From Terriglobales bacterium (GTDB lineage: Bacteria; Acidobacteriota; Terriglobia; Terriglobales; Acidobacteriaceae), in NCBI GenBank assembly GCA_035764005.1, contig DASTZZ010000116.1, positions 1 to 35,110 of the forward strand: a stretch of 35,110 nt of DNA, given 5' to 3'. Both the position numbers and the translations under genes were made by a program. Shown here one piece after another: positions 8,741 through 18,500 of the stretch. Under the pieces are notes generated by a model. It did not search any database and had not been told where the DNA came from. It saw only the letters and a list, made by a program, of their open reading frames with translations. Within the stretch, counting starts at the first letter, position 1. Every line of letters starts with the position of its first letter.

Positions 8741-9074
8741 TCTCGGTAGTCTCCATTTGCAAATGAAATACCTCCTCCAGCGGATCCATGGCGCGATCGG
8801 GAGTCAGGCCCTCCGACTGCACGAAAAAGCCGGACATCTCGCGCTGCCATCTTTTGTTTACATCACGTTTGGCCATCTCGGCGCGCGCTCGTTCAAAATC
8901 ATCGGTTTCGAAGTAGCCAACGAGCAAGCCATCAGGCCGTAGAAACAGCGAGTAATTCCTCCAGCCGGACTCGTGCAGGGCTTCCTGCATCTCGGGCCAG
9001 ACGGCGCGATGACGCTGCCTGTATTCCTCCAGGCGATTCGGTTTTACTTGCAACACGAAACAGACCCGCTTCAT
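8724..9074 (-). CDS. rhaM: L-rhamnose mutarotase
   Basis: The 116-residue cytoplasmic protein interconverts the alpha and beta anomers of L-rhamnose, supplying the form used by the isomerase. The sequence is typical of RhaM: VCFVLQVKPNRLEEYRQRH with the His near residue 22, VWPEMQEALHESGWRNYSLF, and LLVGYFETDDFERA. Length matches the family at about 104-115 residues, with a slightly longer C-terminal end that runs over the start of the hydrolase gene. GAGG lies nine bases before the ATG. A 40-bp gap separates it from rhaEW, the only sizeable gap in the upper operon. Confidence 0.92.
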   Translation of the reverse strand: MKRVCFVLQVKPNRLEEYRQRHRAVWPEMQEALHESGWRNYSLFLRPDGLLVGYFETDDFERARAEMAKRDVNKRWQREMSGFFVQSEGLTPDRAMDPLEEVFHLQMETTENVHSS

Positions 9075-9114
9075 GAACTGTGGCCTCGTAGGTGCTTCCG
9101 AATTGGGAATCCCA

Positions 9115-11331
9115 TCAGCGCAGGAATGACTCCGTCAAACCGCCGTCCACCGGAATAATGTGGCCTGTGGTCTTACCGCTTTGATCGCTGAGCAGCCACA
9201 CGATCGCGTTGGCGCAATCGGTTGGCAGAATCGGCCTTTTCGTTAGTGTGCGCTGCGCATAAAAATCCGCAAGTTTGTCCCGCAACTCTTCTGTGCTCTC
9301 GGATTCCGAAAACGCAATGTTGTATTTGCGCAGCGATTGCATCACGCGATCGCGTGGGAACATCGTGGAGCCCGCGACCACTGTAGCCGGAGCAATTCCA
9401 TTCACGCGTACATGCGGACTGAGCCCGATGGCCAACTCGCGAATGAGGTGATTGAGCGCTGCCTTGCTCACATCGTAGGCTTCGCTTCCCTTTTTAGGAA
9501 CTACGGCGTTGGCGGAACTGGTGAGAACGACAGCTGCCGAAAGCTTTTGATCCTTGAAAGTCGATTCGGCTGCCCGCGCGAGCAAATGATTACCAGTCAG
9601 GTTTACTAGAAAGGTCCTTCCCCACTGCTCCGGCGTTAGCTCGCCGCTTTCGCCTGGCACGGGATAAATCGCTGCCGTGTTAACGATCAAATCCACTCCG
9701 CCGAACTGGAGCGTCGTGAACCGAATCGCGTGCTGAAGACTCGTAGCGGACCCGAGATCTACCTGGGTGTGCGCCACCAACTCAGATGAGGAGAGGGTGG
9801 ACGCCTCCTGCGCGACCTTCGCGGCGCCGCTTGCGTCGGCGTCGGCAACCACAACGTGCGCACCCTTCTTGGCCAGCAATAGAACGACTTCCCTGCCGAT
9901 TCCGCTTGCTCCGCCCACGATCAACGCGATCTTGCGGCTAAATTCGGCTTCCGCGGGCATACGCTGCAGCTTGGCTTCTTCGAGCAGCCAATATTCAATC
10001 CGGAAGGCCTCTGAGCGAGGAAGAGCAACATAGTTCCGACATTGCGTAAACCGGCTGGACTGCTCTGGTCGGCGAGCCTGCGGCAGTTCGCCTCGGACTT
10101 CTCCTTCGTCCAAGGCATTGGCTCCTGCCATCACGTGAATGGCATTGATGAAGAACTCTGTCGTAATGCGAGCTTCCTTTTTGTTCTTCCCGAATCCGAA
10201 CAGTCCCACACCGGGAACGATGACGACCGAAGGATCGGGATCGCGCAGCTTTGGAGAGTCCGCTACAGCCCCCTCCTGGTAGTACTTCTTGTATTCACCA
10301 CGATATTGGACCGCCTGCTCGGCAATTCTCGACTTTAGCGTGCTCACGCTCTCGTCAGCGGGATTCCAATTCACGAACATCGGGCAGATCTTCGTGCGCA
10401 GGAAGTGATCGGGACAGCTTGTCCCCAAAGCAGCGAGATCTTGTGACCACTTCGAGCCGGCAAAAGCCAGTGCATCTTCGTGGTCGTTGTAGTGGGCAAT
10501 CATCCGACGCTGCGACGAGACCGTTCCCCGCAATGTCGGCAAAATCTGTACGGCAATATCTCGCCGGTTTTTGAGAGCATGATGGTACAGTCCGCCGAAC
10601 AATAAGCCTTTGCGCTCCTGATGTCTTTGAACGAACTGACCCATTTCGTCGATCGTCTGAATGCTGTTCAAGTAGCACTCGCGCTGCGTCCGTCCCCAGG
10701 TGAACAGTCCATGGCTCCCAAGGAGGATTCCTTCAGCGCCGAGATTGTTCTTCACTGCAGCCTCAAGCATCAGCGCCAATTCAAAACCTGGACGCTGCCA
10801 CGGCAGCCAAACAATCTTTCTTCCGAACTCCCGATTGAACTCTTCCAGCTTGCGCTTGCCGTTGGCGCTTGCCGCGATGGCAATCGCCCAGTCGGGATGA
10901 AGATGGTCAACGTGGTCATAGGGAATGAATGCGTGCAGCGGTGTATCGATCGACGCAGCGACTTTGTTGTCGCCAAAAGCCGAAAGCGGATAGTAGCGGA
11001 CCATCTCGTCTTCGAACTCTTCTCCGCGATAAAGCTCTTTCAGGCTTCCGAGACGATCGAGATAGAGGAGCGCGAAGCCGGACTCTTTGATTGATCCGAT
11101 GTCGCCGCCGCTGCCCTTGACTGCCAGCACGTGCACAGGCTTGCCGGTAAAGGGATCGGGTAGTTCCATCTTGGAACTTGTATTGCCCCCGCCGAAGTTA
11201 GTGATGCGCAAATCCGCGCCGAGAAGATTCGAGCGATAGCGTAAAAGCGCAAGCTGGTTATCGTCGAGCCGCTTGGCCTCGCGCTGGTCCCATAAATCCT
11301 TAAGAAGAGTAATTTCTGTTGTCTCAGGCAT
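9115..11331 (-). CDS. rhaEW: Bifunctional rhamnulose-1-phosphate aldolase / L-lactaldehyde dehydrogenase
   Basis: The 738-residue protein fuses two pathway steps. Residues 1 to about 420 are a class II aldolase-like domain with ITNFGGGNTSSK, DTPLHAFIPYDHVDHLHPD (candidate zinc histidines) and EGILLGSHGLFTWG. Residues about 445-738 form a short-chain dehydrogenase with the NAD-binding GGASGIGRE motif, the catalytic YDVSK and the C-terminal DGGLTESFLR. This arrangement is known from RhaEW (B. subtilis YuxG type), which cleaves rhamnulose-1-phosphate to DHAP and lactaldehyde and oxidises the latter to lactate. The ATG at 11331 is preferred: it overlaps the rhaB stop by eight bases and gives MPETTEITLLKDLW, whereas the start at 11391 adds 20 atypical residues. 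Confidence 0.93.
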   Translation of the reverse strand: MPETTEITLLKDLWDQREAKRLDDNQLALLRYRSNLLGADLRITNFGGGNTSSKMELPDPFTGKPVHVLAVKGSGGDIGSIKESGFALLYLDRLGSLKELYRGEEFEDEMVRYYPLSAFGDNKVAASIDTPLHAFIPYDHVDHLHPDWAIAIAASANGKRKLEEFNREFGRKIVWLPWQRPGFELALMLEAAVKNNLGAEGILLGSHGLFTWGRTQRECYLNSIQTIDEMGQFVQRHQERKGLLFGGLYHHALKNRRDIAVQILPTLRGTVSSQRRMIAHYNDHEDALAFAGSKWSQDLAALGTSCPDHFLRTKICPMFVNWNPADESVSTLKSRIAEQAVQYRGEYKKYYQEGAVADSPKLRDPDPSVVIVPGVGLFGFGKNKKEARITTEFFINAIHVMAGANALDEGEVRGELPQARRPEQSSRFTQCRNYVALPRSEAFRIEYWLLEEAKLQRMPAEAEFSRKIALIVGGASGIGREVVLLLAKKGAHVVVADADASGAAKVAQEASTLSSSELVAHTQVDLGSATSLQHAIRFTTLQFGGVDLIVNTAAIYPVPGESGELTPEQWGRTFLVNLTGNHLLARAAESTFKDQKLSAAVVLTSSANAVVPKKGSEAYDVSKAALNHLIRELAIGLSPHVRVNGIAPATVVAGSTMFPRDRVMQSLRKYNIAFSESESTEELRDKLADFYAQRTLTKRPILPTDCANAIVWLLSDQSGKTTGHIIPVDGGLTESFLR

Positions 11332-12802
11332 AAACCGTATCTCGATAGTGCTGGAAGCGCTCGGCGGCCTTCGTCCACCGGTCCGTGTCACGCGGCTCGA
11401 AGATCTCGACGGGGAAAGAGCGTTCGATCATCGCTCGGACTTGTTTCAGCGAAGCCGCGGCGCCAGTGGCGAGAATCTGGACTGCAGCGTTACCCAAAGC
11501 AGTGGCCTCGACTGGACCAGCGAGCACTCGCCTGCCGGTTGCGTCCGCTGTGAACTGATTCAGCAGTCGATTCTTCGACCCGCCGCCGATGATTCGGATT
11601 TGTTCAATGCGATCGCCGGTAAGCTGCTCAAGCTCTGCAATCACTCTGCTGTATTTGAGCGCCAGACTCTCAAGTATGGTTCTGGTATATCCGGCCGGAG
11701 TCACTGGCTTTGGTTGATGAGTTCGCGTACAAAATTCGTCGATCGCGACGCACATGTTCTTGGGAGCGAGAAACGATTCGTCATCTGGATCGACCAAATT
11801 CGCAAACGCAGGTTCGCCGGATGCGCACTGTGTGAGCTGCTCATAATTGGATTCATTCCCAGATTGAGACCAGCATTCCCGGCAGCAACGAAGCATCCAC
11901 AGTCCCATCACGTTCTTCAAAAGTCGGGTTGTGCCATTTACCCCACCTTCGTTGCTGAAATTCATCTGCAACGCATCGGGCGAAGCGACAGGAGCGTCTA
12001 CTTCGATTCCGACCAGCGACCATGTCCCAGAGCTGATAAACGCCGTTCCTTCGCGTGCGGCAATCGCGGCGACCGCCGATCCTGTATCGTGCGTGGCCGG
12101 AGCGATCACTGGCGTGTCTGCGATCTTGGCTGCTCCCACATTGGGAAGTAGCTTGCCAACCACGGTGCCAGGCTCAACAATTGGAGCCGGCAACGAAGAT
12201 GGAAGTCCCACACGCTCTAAAAGCCTGGAATCCCATGTGCGGGTGGTCGCATTCACTATTTGGGTTGTACTGGCGTTGGTGAATTCGCAAACTGCATTTC
12301 CGGTCATCCAGTAATGGAACAGGTCAGGCATCATGAGCAGCCGCTTTGCCTTGCTCAGAGCCTCGGGACTTCGCTTCTTCTCGGCAAAGAGCTGGTATAG
12401 CGTGTTGATCGGCATGAACTGGATGCCGGTGATCGAGTAGATTTCCCGTTTCGAAACTCTCTCGAACACCTCTTCCGGAATGCCACGGGTCCGCGAGTCG
12501 CGATAGTGATATGGATTCTCAACGAGCTCGCCTGCGTCATCGAGCAGAGCGTAATCGACTCCCCAAGTGTCCACCCCAACACCTTGCAGTTCGCAATCGA
12601 CCTTTGAGAGCGCCTTGCGTATGGCATTCCACAGCCGCTTCACATCCCAATGAAGAGAACCTGACTCCTGCAGCGGCTGATTGGGAAAGCGATGAACTTC
12701 TTCGATAGCAATCGTCTCGCCTCTCAGACGCGCGAGGACGGCGCGCCCGCTCTCGGCGCCAATGTCGAAGGCCAAATAGTTCTTGGGACCGCCGCTAGGC
12801 AT
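11324..12802 (-). CDS. rhaB: L-rhamnulokinase
   Basis: This FGGY-family sugar kinase phosphorylates L-rhamnulose at C1 with ATP. From the ATG at 12802 it has 492 residues, the usual family length. Motifs run in the expected order: phosphate-binding YLAFDIGAESGRAVLA at the N-terminus, GVDTWGVDYALLD near residue 75, THDTGSAVAAI, AFISSGTWSLVGIE, and adenosine-binding RIIGGGSKNRLLNQFTADATG near 410. A start at 12940 would add 46 residues translated from the middle of rhaI in another frame, so it is rejected. The chosen ATG overlaps the rhaI stop by eight bases, the same geometry as the rhaB-rhaEW junction, which suggests coupled translation. Confidence 0.94.
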   Translation of the reverse strand: MPSGGPKNYLAFDIGAESGRAVLARLRGETIAIEEVHRFPNQPLQESGSLHWDVKRLWNAIRKALSKVDCELQGVGVDTWGVDYALLDDAGELVENPYHYRDSRTRGIPEEVFERVSKREIYSITGIQFMPINTLYQLFAEKKRSPEALSKAKRLLMMPDLFHYWMTGNAVCEFTNASTTQIVNATTRTWDSRLLERVGLPSSLPAPIVEPGTVVGKLLPNVGAAKIADTPVIAPATHDTGSAVAAIAAREGTAFISSGTWSLVGIEVDAPVASPDALQMNFSNEGGVNGTTRLLKNVMGLWMLRCCRECWSQSGNESNYEQLTQCASGEPAFANLVDPDDESFLAPKNMCVAIDEFCTRTHQPKPVTPAGYTRTILESLALKYSRVIAELEQLTGDRIEQIRIIGGGSKNRLLNQFTADATGRRVLAGPVEATALGNAAVQILATGAAASLKQVRAMIERSFPVEIFEPRDTDRWTKAAERFQHYRDTVYA

Positions 12803-13985
12803 ATGACGTGAGGCTCTCAACATTTTTCGCAGCGCGCTCAGCGGTGATGCGTTCCAGGTAGCCGCTCTGGCGAAAGGCTTCGATGGGATCTTCAGGCAGT
12901 CCTTTTGAGATTCGCCAATCGCGAATGGCCGGACGGACATCAGAGGCGAAGGCGTCCTGCAGCAAGCCTTCGGCTTTGATGAGATCGCACTTCTTCTGGG
13001 CCGATGCCAGTTCGCGATCGTCGACCAGCGTGGCCTTCGCGTAGAGCTGCTGCGCCATGCTGACCGTCTGAATCATGGCCTCGATCTTGCCTTTCAGATT
13101 GTGGCTTTGATCGATCATGTACGCGACAGCAGGAGTCTTTCCTGTTTCCCATTCATAGGAAATAATCTCGCGGAAAATGCGGAATACCTGATACGGATCG
13201 ATTGAGCCTAGCGTGAGATCGTCATCGGCATAGCGTCGATCATTGAAATGGAAGCCGCCAAGCATTTCTTCCGACAGCAGCCAAGCCACGATCTGCTCGA
13301 TGTTCTGCGCGGCGTAATGATGTCCGGTGTCGACTAACACTTTCGCCTGAGGACCTGCCGCGCGCGCCAGATGGAGCGCCATTCCCCAATCGGCAATGTC
13401 AGTGTGATAGAACGCCGGTTCAAACGGCTTGTATTCAACCAGCATGCGCTGGTCAGGGCCTAGCTGACTATGCGCAGCTCGCAAATTCTCCTCGAACCAC
13501 CGCTTTCGCTCACGAATGTTTGCTGTGCCGGGATAATTCGAGCCGTCCGCAAACCAAAGCGAGATATCGATGGTGTTCAACCGGCGGCCAATCTCGACGC
13601 TTTCTTTTACGTGCTGCAGCGCGCGTTCGCGAACGGCCTTTTCCGGATTGCCGAAGGAACCGTACTTATATTCCTGATCCTGGAAAAGATTCGGATTAAT
13701 TGAGCCCGGCTGCACGCCGTACTGCTGGGCGTATCCTTTGATTGCGGAGGCGCTGCTCACACCATTCGGACAATCCCATTGGACATGTAGTGCCATTGTG
13801 GGACAGATGCCCGTCAGCCGATGTACCTGGCCGGCATCGCTGAATTTTTCTTCTATGGTCGTCGCCGCTGCAGGCTGAATGAATTTCCCAAACCGCGTCC
13901 CGGTATTCGCAAATCCCCACGAAGGCACCTCGATACGGAACGTTTCCAGCGCGTGAAAAATGCGATCGGTTTGCCGCGAATTCAT
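12795..13985 (-). CDS. rhaI: L-rhamnose isomerase
   Basis: The 396-residue isomerase converts L-rhamnose to L-rhamnulose. It is the Pseudomonas stutzeri/rhizobial RhaI type, a xylose-isomerase-like TIM barrel, not the E. coli RhaA type. Candidate metal ligands appear in VEYKPFEPAFYHTD (Glu), VDTGHHYAAQN (Asp), GFHFNDRRYADDD (His and Asp), and the substrate region includes HVQWDCPNG. It is the first gene of the eight-gene operon. AAGAGG stands just before the ATG at 13985. The promoter region faces the divergent regulator, and a palindromic operator lies about 80 bp upstream of the start. Confidence 0.94.
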   Translation of the reverse strand: MNSRQTDRIFHALETFRIEVPSWGFANTGTRFGKFIQPAAATTIEEKFSDAGQVHRLTGICPTMALHVQWDCPNGVSSASAIKGYAQQYGVQPGSINPNLFQDQEYKYGSFGNPEKAVRERALQHVKESVEIGRRLNTIDISLWFADGSNYPGTANIRERKRWFEENLRAAHSQLGPDQRMLVEYKPFEPAFYHTDIADWGMALHLARAAGPQAKVLVDTGHHYAAQNIEQIVAWLLSEEMLGGFHFNDRRYADDDLTLGSIDPYQVFRIFREIISYEWETGKTPAVAYMIDQSHNLKGKIEAMIQTVSMAQQLYAKATLVDDRELASAQKKCDLIKAEGLLQDAFASDVRPAIRDWRISKGLPEDPIEAFRQSGYLERITAERAAKNVESLTSYA

Positions 13986-14062
13986 ATACAGACCTCTTAG
14001 GATTGCTGAGAGCTTACACCACCGCGAGCAACTCCCCCGCTGCCCTCATCGCTTACGATTGT

Positions 14063-14079
14063 ATTTTGCAATACGAAAT
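14063..14079. promoter_or_regulatory. Putative operator A upstream of rhaI
   Basis: The site reads ATTTTGC-AAT-ACGAAAT, two seven-base arms around a three-base centre. The symmetry extends to 14059-14083, where eight of eleven base pairs are complementary. Related sites with the same spacing are at 14184, 19211 and 21915. A TACAAT box on the minus strand (14058-14063) overlaps the edge of the palindrome and could be the rhaI -10 element, so binding there would block rhaI transcription. The regulator and mode of action are inferred. Confidence 0.55.
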
Positions 14080-14183
14080 GCAATTCAGAGGAGGACAAAA
14101 GCAGGAAATCACGCGTGAATCACTGCTTTTGCGAACCAATGGCTAAGCGCACGCTTGGGACGGCTCAACTCGTCCCATGCTGA

Positions 14184-14200
14184 ATTTCGCATAGCGAATT
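14184..14200. promoter_or_regulatory. Putative operator B upstream of the regulator gene
   Basis: The site reads ATTTCGC-ATA-GCGAATT, with the same 7-3-7 layout as operator A, and the partial symmetry also extends four bases on each side (14180-14204). It lies about 42 bp before the regulator start codon. A TATAGT box at 14222-14227 would make an acceptable -10 element, placing this site over the -35 region, which would suit autorepression. The promoter assignment is weak. Confidence 0.55.
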
Positions 14201-14241
14201 CCAAATTGCCGGTTTTCTTGCTATAGTTCGTCCGCAACGTT

Positions 14242-15405
14242 ATGGCTGCAATGACGCAATCGCGCGATCCCTACCTGGTTAAAGCAGTTGTTCACTCTTC
14301 CAAGCTGCTCACCGCATTTCAAAGCTCCGGCGAAACATTGTCCCTCAAAGAGGTCGCCAGCCGCTCCGGACTGCCGAAGACCATGGTTTTTCGTCTGCTC
14401 TACACGCTGGAGAAATGCGGGCTGGTCGAGAAAGTCGGCGCGAATCTCTATCAATCATGTGTGCGTCCGCTGAAGCATCGCTTATATCGCCTGGGATATG
14501 CGGCGCAAGGAACTGATTATCAGTTTTCAAAAGAGGTTTCCGCGAGTTTGCAGCGCGCAGCCGCGGCCGAAGGCATCGAGCTGATCTGTTTCGACAATCG
14601 TTACAGTGCCAAAGTGGCACAGCGCAACGCCGATCTTCTGGTGCGTGAGAAGGTCGATCTGGCGATCGAATTCCAGACTGACGAAGATGTGGCTCCGATC
14701 GTCGCCGCCAAATACCGCGAAGCGAACATTCCCATGATCGCCATCGACATCCCCCATCCCGGAGCGACGTACTATGGCGCCAACAACTACGAAGCCGGTC
14801 TGATCGGTGGCCGCTATCTCGGCCGCTGGTCAAAAGAAAACTGGGAAGGCGCTGTCGACGAAATCATCCTATTGGAGCTGGTGCGCGCAGGAAACCTGCC
14901 CCGCATGCGTCTGACCGGAGCGCTGGTTGGCATCAACCTCGTACTGCCGAATGCAAAGAACTGCCGCATTACTTACCTCGATGGCGACGGTAATTTCGGC
15001 ACCAGCCTCGAAGCCATGCGACGCCATCTGCATTCATCGAATTCGCGCCATGTATTGGTGGCGGCCGTCAACGATCCGAGTGCGCTGGGAGCCTTGCGCG
15101 CCTTTGAAGAAGCTGGACGCAGCGATTGCTGTGCCGTCATGGGACAAAACGCCTCGCCGGAAGGGCGCGCCGAGCTTCGTGTTTCCAAAACGAGACTCGT
15201 TGGTTCGGTGGCCTATTTCCCAGAACGGTACGGAGAGGACCTCATCCGGCTGAGCCTCGACATCCTGAACCATCGTCAAGTCGCTCCCGCGTTGTTCGTC
15301 GAACACAAGCTGGTGACCCCGAAGACCGTCGACCACTACTATCCCAATGACTGTCTTGGTCAGTTGATCACTGCCTCAGCTCTTGCGCAGGCCAAGACTG
15401 CCTAG
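14242..15405 (+). CDS. Hybrid transcription regulator: IclR-type HTH plus sugar-binding domain
   Basis: The 387-residue protein begins with a winged helix-turn-helix of the IclR kind: VHSSKLLTAFQSSGETLSLKEVA, then RSGLPKTMVFRLLYTLEKCGLVEK at about residues 41-64. From about residue 86 it does not continue with an IclR effector domain. It shows instead a periplasmic-binding-protein (type I, LacI/RbsB-like) fold, with repeated beta-alpha units such as ELICFDNRYSAKVAQRNADL, VDLAIEFQTD, IPMIAIDIPHPGATYYGANN, HVLVAAVNDPSALGALRAFEEAG and CCAVMGQNAS. No signal peptide is present, so it is cytoplasmic. It is transcribed divergently from rhaI, with two palindromes between them. I infer that it senses rhamnose or an oligosaccharide and controls the locus. 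No good ribosome-binding site is visible; an ATG at 14251 is an alternative start. Confidence 0.85.
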   Translation: MAAMTQSRDPYLVKAVVHSSKLLTAFQSSGETLSLKEVASRSGLPKTMVFRLLYTLEKCGLVEKVGANLYQSCVRPLKHRLYRLGYAAQGTDYQFSKEVSASLQRAAAAEGIELICFDNRYSAKVAQRNADLLVREKVDLAIEFQTDEDVAPIVAAKYREANIPMIAIDIPHPGATYYGANNYEAGLIGGRYLGRWSKENWEGAVDEIILLELVRAGNLPRMRLTGALVGINLVLPNAKNCRITYLDGDGNFGTSLEAMRRHLHSSNSRHVLVAAVNDPSALGALRAFEEAGRSDCCAVMGQNASPEGRAELRVSKTRLVGSVAYFPERYGEDLIRLSLDILNHRQVAPALFVEHKLVTPKTVDHYYPNDCLGQLITASALAQAKTA

Positions 15406-15523
15406 CGAATTTCCCGACATCGACAAAGTCGTAAGTCAGCTGGGCATTATCCGCTACTCTGAGGTTCTGGTTACTCCACATAGCCCCACTCGAGGATCGT
15501 GAGACGGGTGTAGCGCCTCACAG

Positions 15524-15560
15524 AAAAAGTACGAGAGCTACATTGTCGTGCAGCTCTCGT
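15524..15560 (-). terminator. Rho-independent terminator after the TonB-dependent receptor
   Basis: A perfect nine-base stem (ACGAGAGCT at 15531-15539 pairing with AGCTCTCGT at 15552-15560) encloses a 12-base loop. On the minus strand it is followed by a run of five T (15524-15528). It lies 23 bp beyond the receptor stop codon. On the plus strand only a weaker TTTT follows some ten bases on, so it may also end the regulator transcript, but less surely. Confidence 0.75.
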
Positions 15561-15582
15561 GGGCTTAAGTCTTTTGGCGGGT

Positions 15583-18500
15583 CTAGAAGATCACTTTCGC
15601 CGCGAGCTGAAGGACGCGGGGATCATTCCAGGTTGCCGCCTGCGGCACAAATGAGGGACTCGGCGCCGACGTAACCTGTCCGAAGCTGGAGGAACCCCAG
15701 TTCGCACTCGGAGCAACCGGATTCCAGTGGTTGAACGCATTGAACATGTCGAGCCGGCCTTCTACTTTGAGTCGCTCCCGAATTGGGAAGCTTCGCGTCA
15801 AAGATAGGTCGACTGTCCAGGCGCCCGGGTTGCGGAGAAAGTCGCGTGGGACGTTCCCGTACGCTCCTGCCGCTGGTTTGCTGAATGCCGCCGGGTTGAA
15901 CACCTGATAGGCATACGTTCCGCCCTTTAGGACCGTCCAGGAATTCAAGTAGAGGGGAACTCCGGGATTCAGGTTTGGACGATCAATCCCGGTGCCTTCG
16001 CCGGTGAAGCTGTTGTCTGCTCCCAGAGTGACATTCGCAGGCAGTCCCGAAGTGGCACGGATCGATGGCGATACTTGCCATCCTTCGACAAGCCAGCGGA
16101 GCGCACCGCTGCCGATCGCAGGACTCGAAGCTACGGCAGATGTGTTGAAGATGTGACGAACGTCAAAGTTGCAGGCGCCGTAATCTGCGCGCGGATTGTT
16201 CTGCTGTGAGTAATAGGTACCGCGCAGATCGCCGTTGAAATCGCCGGTGCTGAGACAATGCGAATAGGTGTAGTTCGCAAGCCAGGTAAAGTTGCGGGCA
16301 AAGCGATGACGGATCGAGGCAATCAAGCCGTTGTAGTTTGAACTGCCGGTGTCGTCGGCGAGGTAGAACTGGCCGTATAAAGAGGCGCCTTGAGTCGGAC
16401 TGGTCGCAATCTGCGTCAAATAGCGCCGCTGCGGCTCGTTGCTCACGCTGCATCCTCCCGTGAACTTTGCGCAAACGCTGGGCTGGTTTTGCGCCCAGTT
16501 GAAATCATAGGAGAGAGGCAAATGCAGACTGCGGCTGCCGAGATACGAAAGTCCTGCCATCCAATTGGAAGCAAACTGCTTCTCGTAGGAAAAGTTCCAC
16601 TGCTGCATGTACATGGGGCGCATGCTGTCCAGCAGCGAAACCCACTGTGCGCCGCCCGGAAAGAAGGTAAACCCGCCAGGAAAAGGATTCTGGTTCGTAT
16701 TCGAATTGGCAACGCAACCATTCGCGATGGAATAGTTCTGCCACGGATTTGAGAATGTACCGCAGCCCGCAGTCGTGATGTTGATCTCGTTCACGACCGG
16801 TGGATTCGACGTGAGCCGTTGGCTGTACCAGGTCATCGTCGAGTCGTAGAGCAATCCATAACCGGCGCGCACCACCTGTTTTCCTGAGCCTGTGGGGTCC
16901 CACGTCAATCCAACTCTCGGTCCGAAATTTCCCCAATGAGTGTTGGTGAATCCCGCAGGTACGCCTTTGTCACCATAAAACAGCATGCCCGCCGGCGCGG
17001 TGGGATAGACGCTGCTGTGAACGTTGTTTTGAAAATCGGCCAGATTGAAGAGACTCCCGCGATGAAAGTAGTCATACGGTTGCAGCGATGGCTCCCAGCG
17101 CACACCAGCTATCAACGTAAGCCTAGGCAGCAGCCGAACCGTGTCTTGACCGTACAAAGAGAACATAGTCTGGCGATAAGCCACTTGCTGTGCGCGACTC
17201 TGGTCCCATCCGCTGTAGTTGCCGAGTAGGAAGTCTGCTAAGCCATCTCCGCTTACGCTTCCGCTAAAGCTAGATGTTCCGTTCTCGTTGTATCCCGTCA
17301 AAGTGTTGTTCTGGGTGTGGATGTAGTCGGCGCCGAAAGCGAAATGGTGTTTGCCGCGAATCCAGTCGATGTCGTCAGCGCCCTGCCACGTATTCACATT
17401 GAAGTGCCCCGGCGCACACGTTCCGCAGCCAACGCCAAAGTAGCCGGTAATACTGAATAGCAGGAAGTTGGGAATGGCTGGGCTCATGTTTACACCCAAA
17501 GTTGTTGGATTGATATCTCGCGGATCGACGCCGCGATTGTCTCGACGGCGGCTCAATGTAACGTGAGCTGAGTTTATAAACGTTGGAGTAAACGTGTAAT
17601 TGTCGCCGAGCACGAAACTCTGGGCGCGCTCCCAGTTGCCGGGAGTTTGCGTGTAGATCAGATTGGTCGCGCTGAACGGCGGAGGCGAAGTGTATTGGTC
17701 AAACAGGTAGCGCCCGAACAACGTTTGCTTGCTGCTGTGGTTGTAGTCGACGCGGCCGATAATCTGGTCTTCATTGTTGATGGTCGGCAATGAGTAAGTA
17801 ATAAAGCCACACGGATCGCTGGAGATCGGGATGTAGTTCCCGCTAAACAGGGCAAGAGCCGCCTTGTCATACGACGCCGGGTTGACCTGATTGCCGGAGA
17901 ATGGCGCTTTCAACGTTTTTCCGGTCGTCGTTCCCGTGCAGCCGGGTCCAACCAGAGTAGTGAAATCGCCGTTCAAAGCCGCCTGCGTAATCGTCTTCAC
18001 TCGCAGGTTATTGGCCTGCGATTTCAGCCGCGTACCCTGATATCCGGAGAAGAAAAACAGCTTGTCATGAACTATGGGTCCGCCAATGGTGCCGCCAAAT
18101 TGATTACGACGTAGTCCGTCTTGCTGAGAGCCTGTCGGGCTGAAACCGCGCGGCTTGGCGTTAAAGATGCCATCACGGTCAAAGTCGAACAGCGTGCCAT
18201 GGAAGCTGTTGGTGCCGGACTTGGTGACTGCGTTCACTACGCCGCCGGGATGAAGACCGTTGCGGGCAGGCAATGAACTCGTTTCAACGCTGAATTCCTG
18301 GAGTGCGTCCGGAAATGGGAACGGCAAGTTTACGTTGCCGAAAGTGTCGTTGTGATCGCCACCGTCGAGCAGGTAATTGGTCCCGTTTGTCTGTCCACCC
18401 GCGACTGCAACCGTCACGGAACTGAAGAAGCTCTTACTGCCGGAAGAGTCATTGGTGAGTGTCGCGCCGGAGACCGTTGCCGGCATCGTGTAGATAAGCT

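Noticed and set aside
12803-12940. Longer start for rhaB
   Set aside because: The added 46 residues are translated from within rhaI in another frame and are not kinase-like; the ATG at 12802 fits the family N-terminus.
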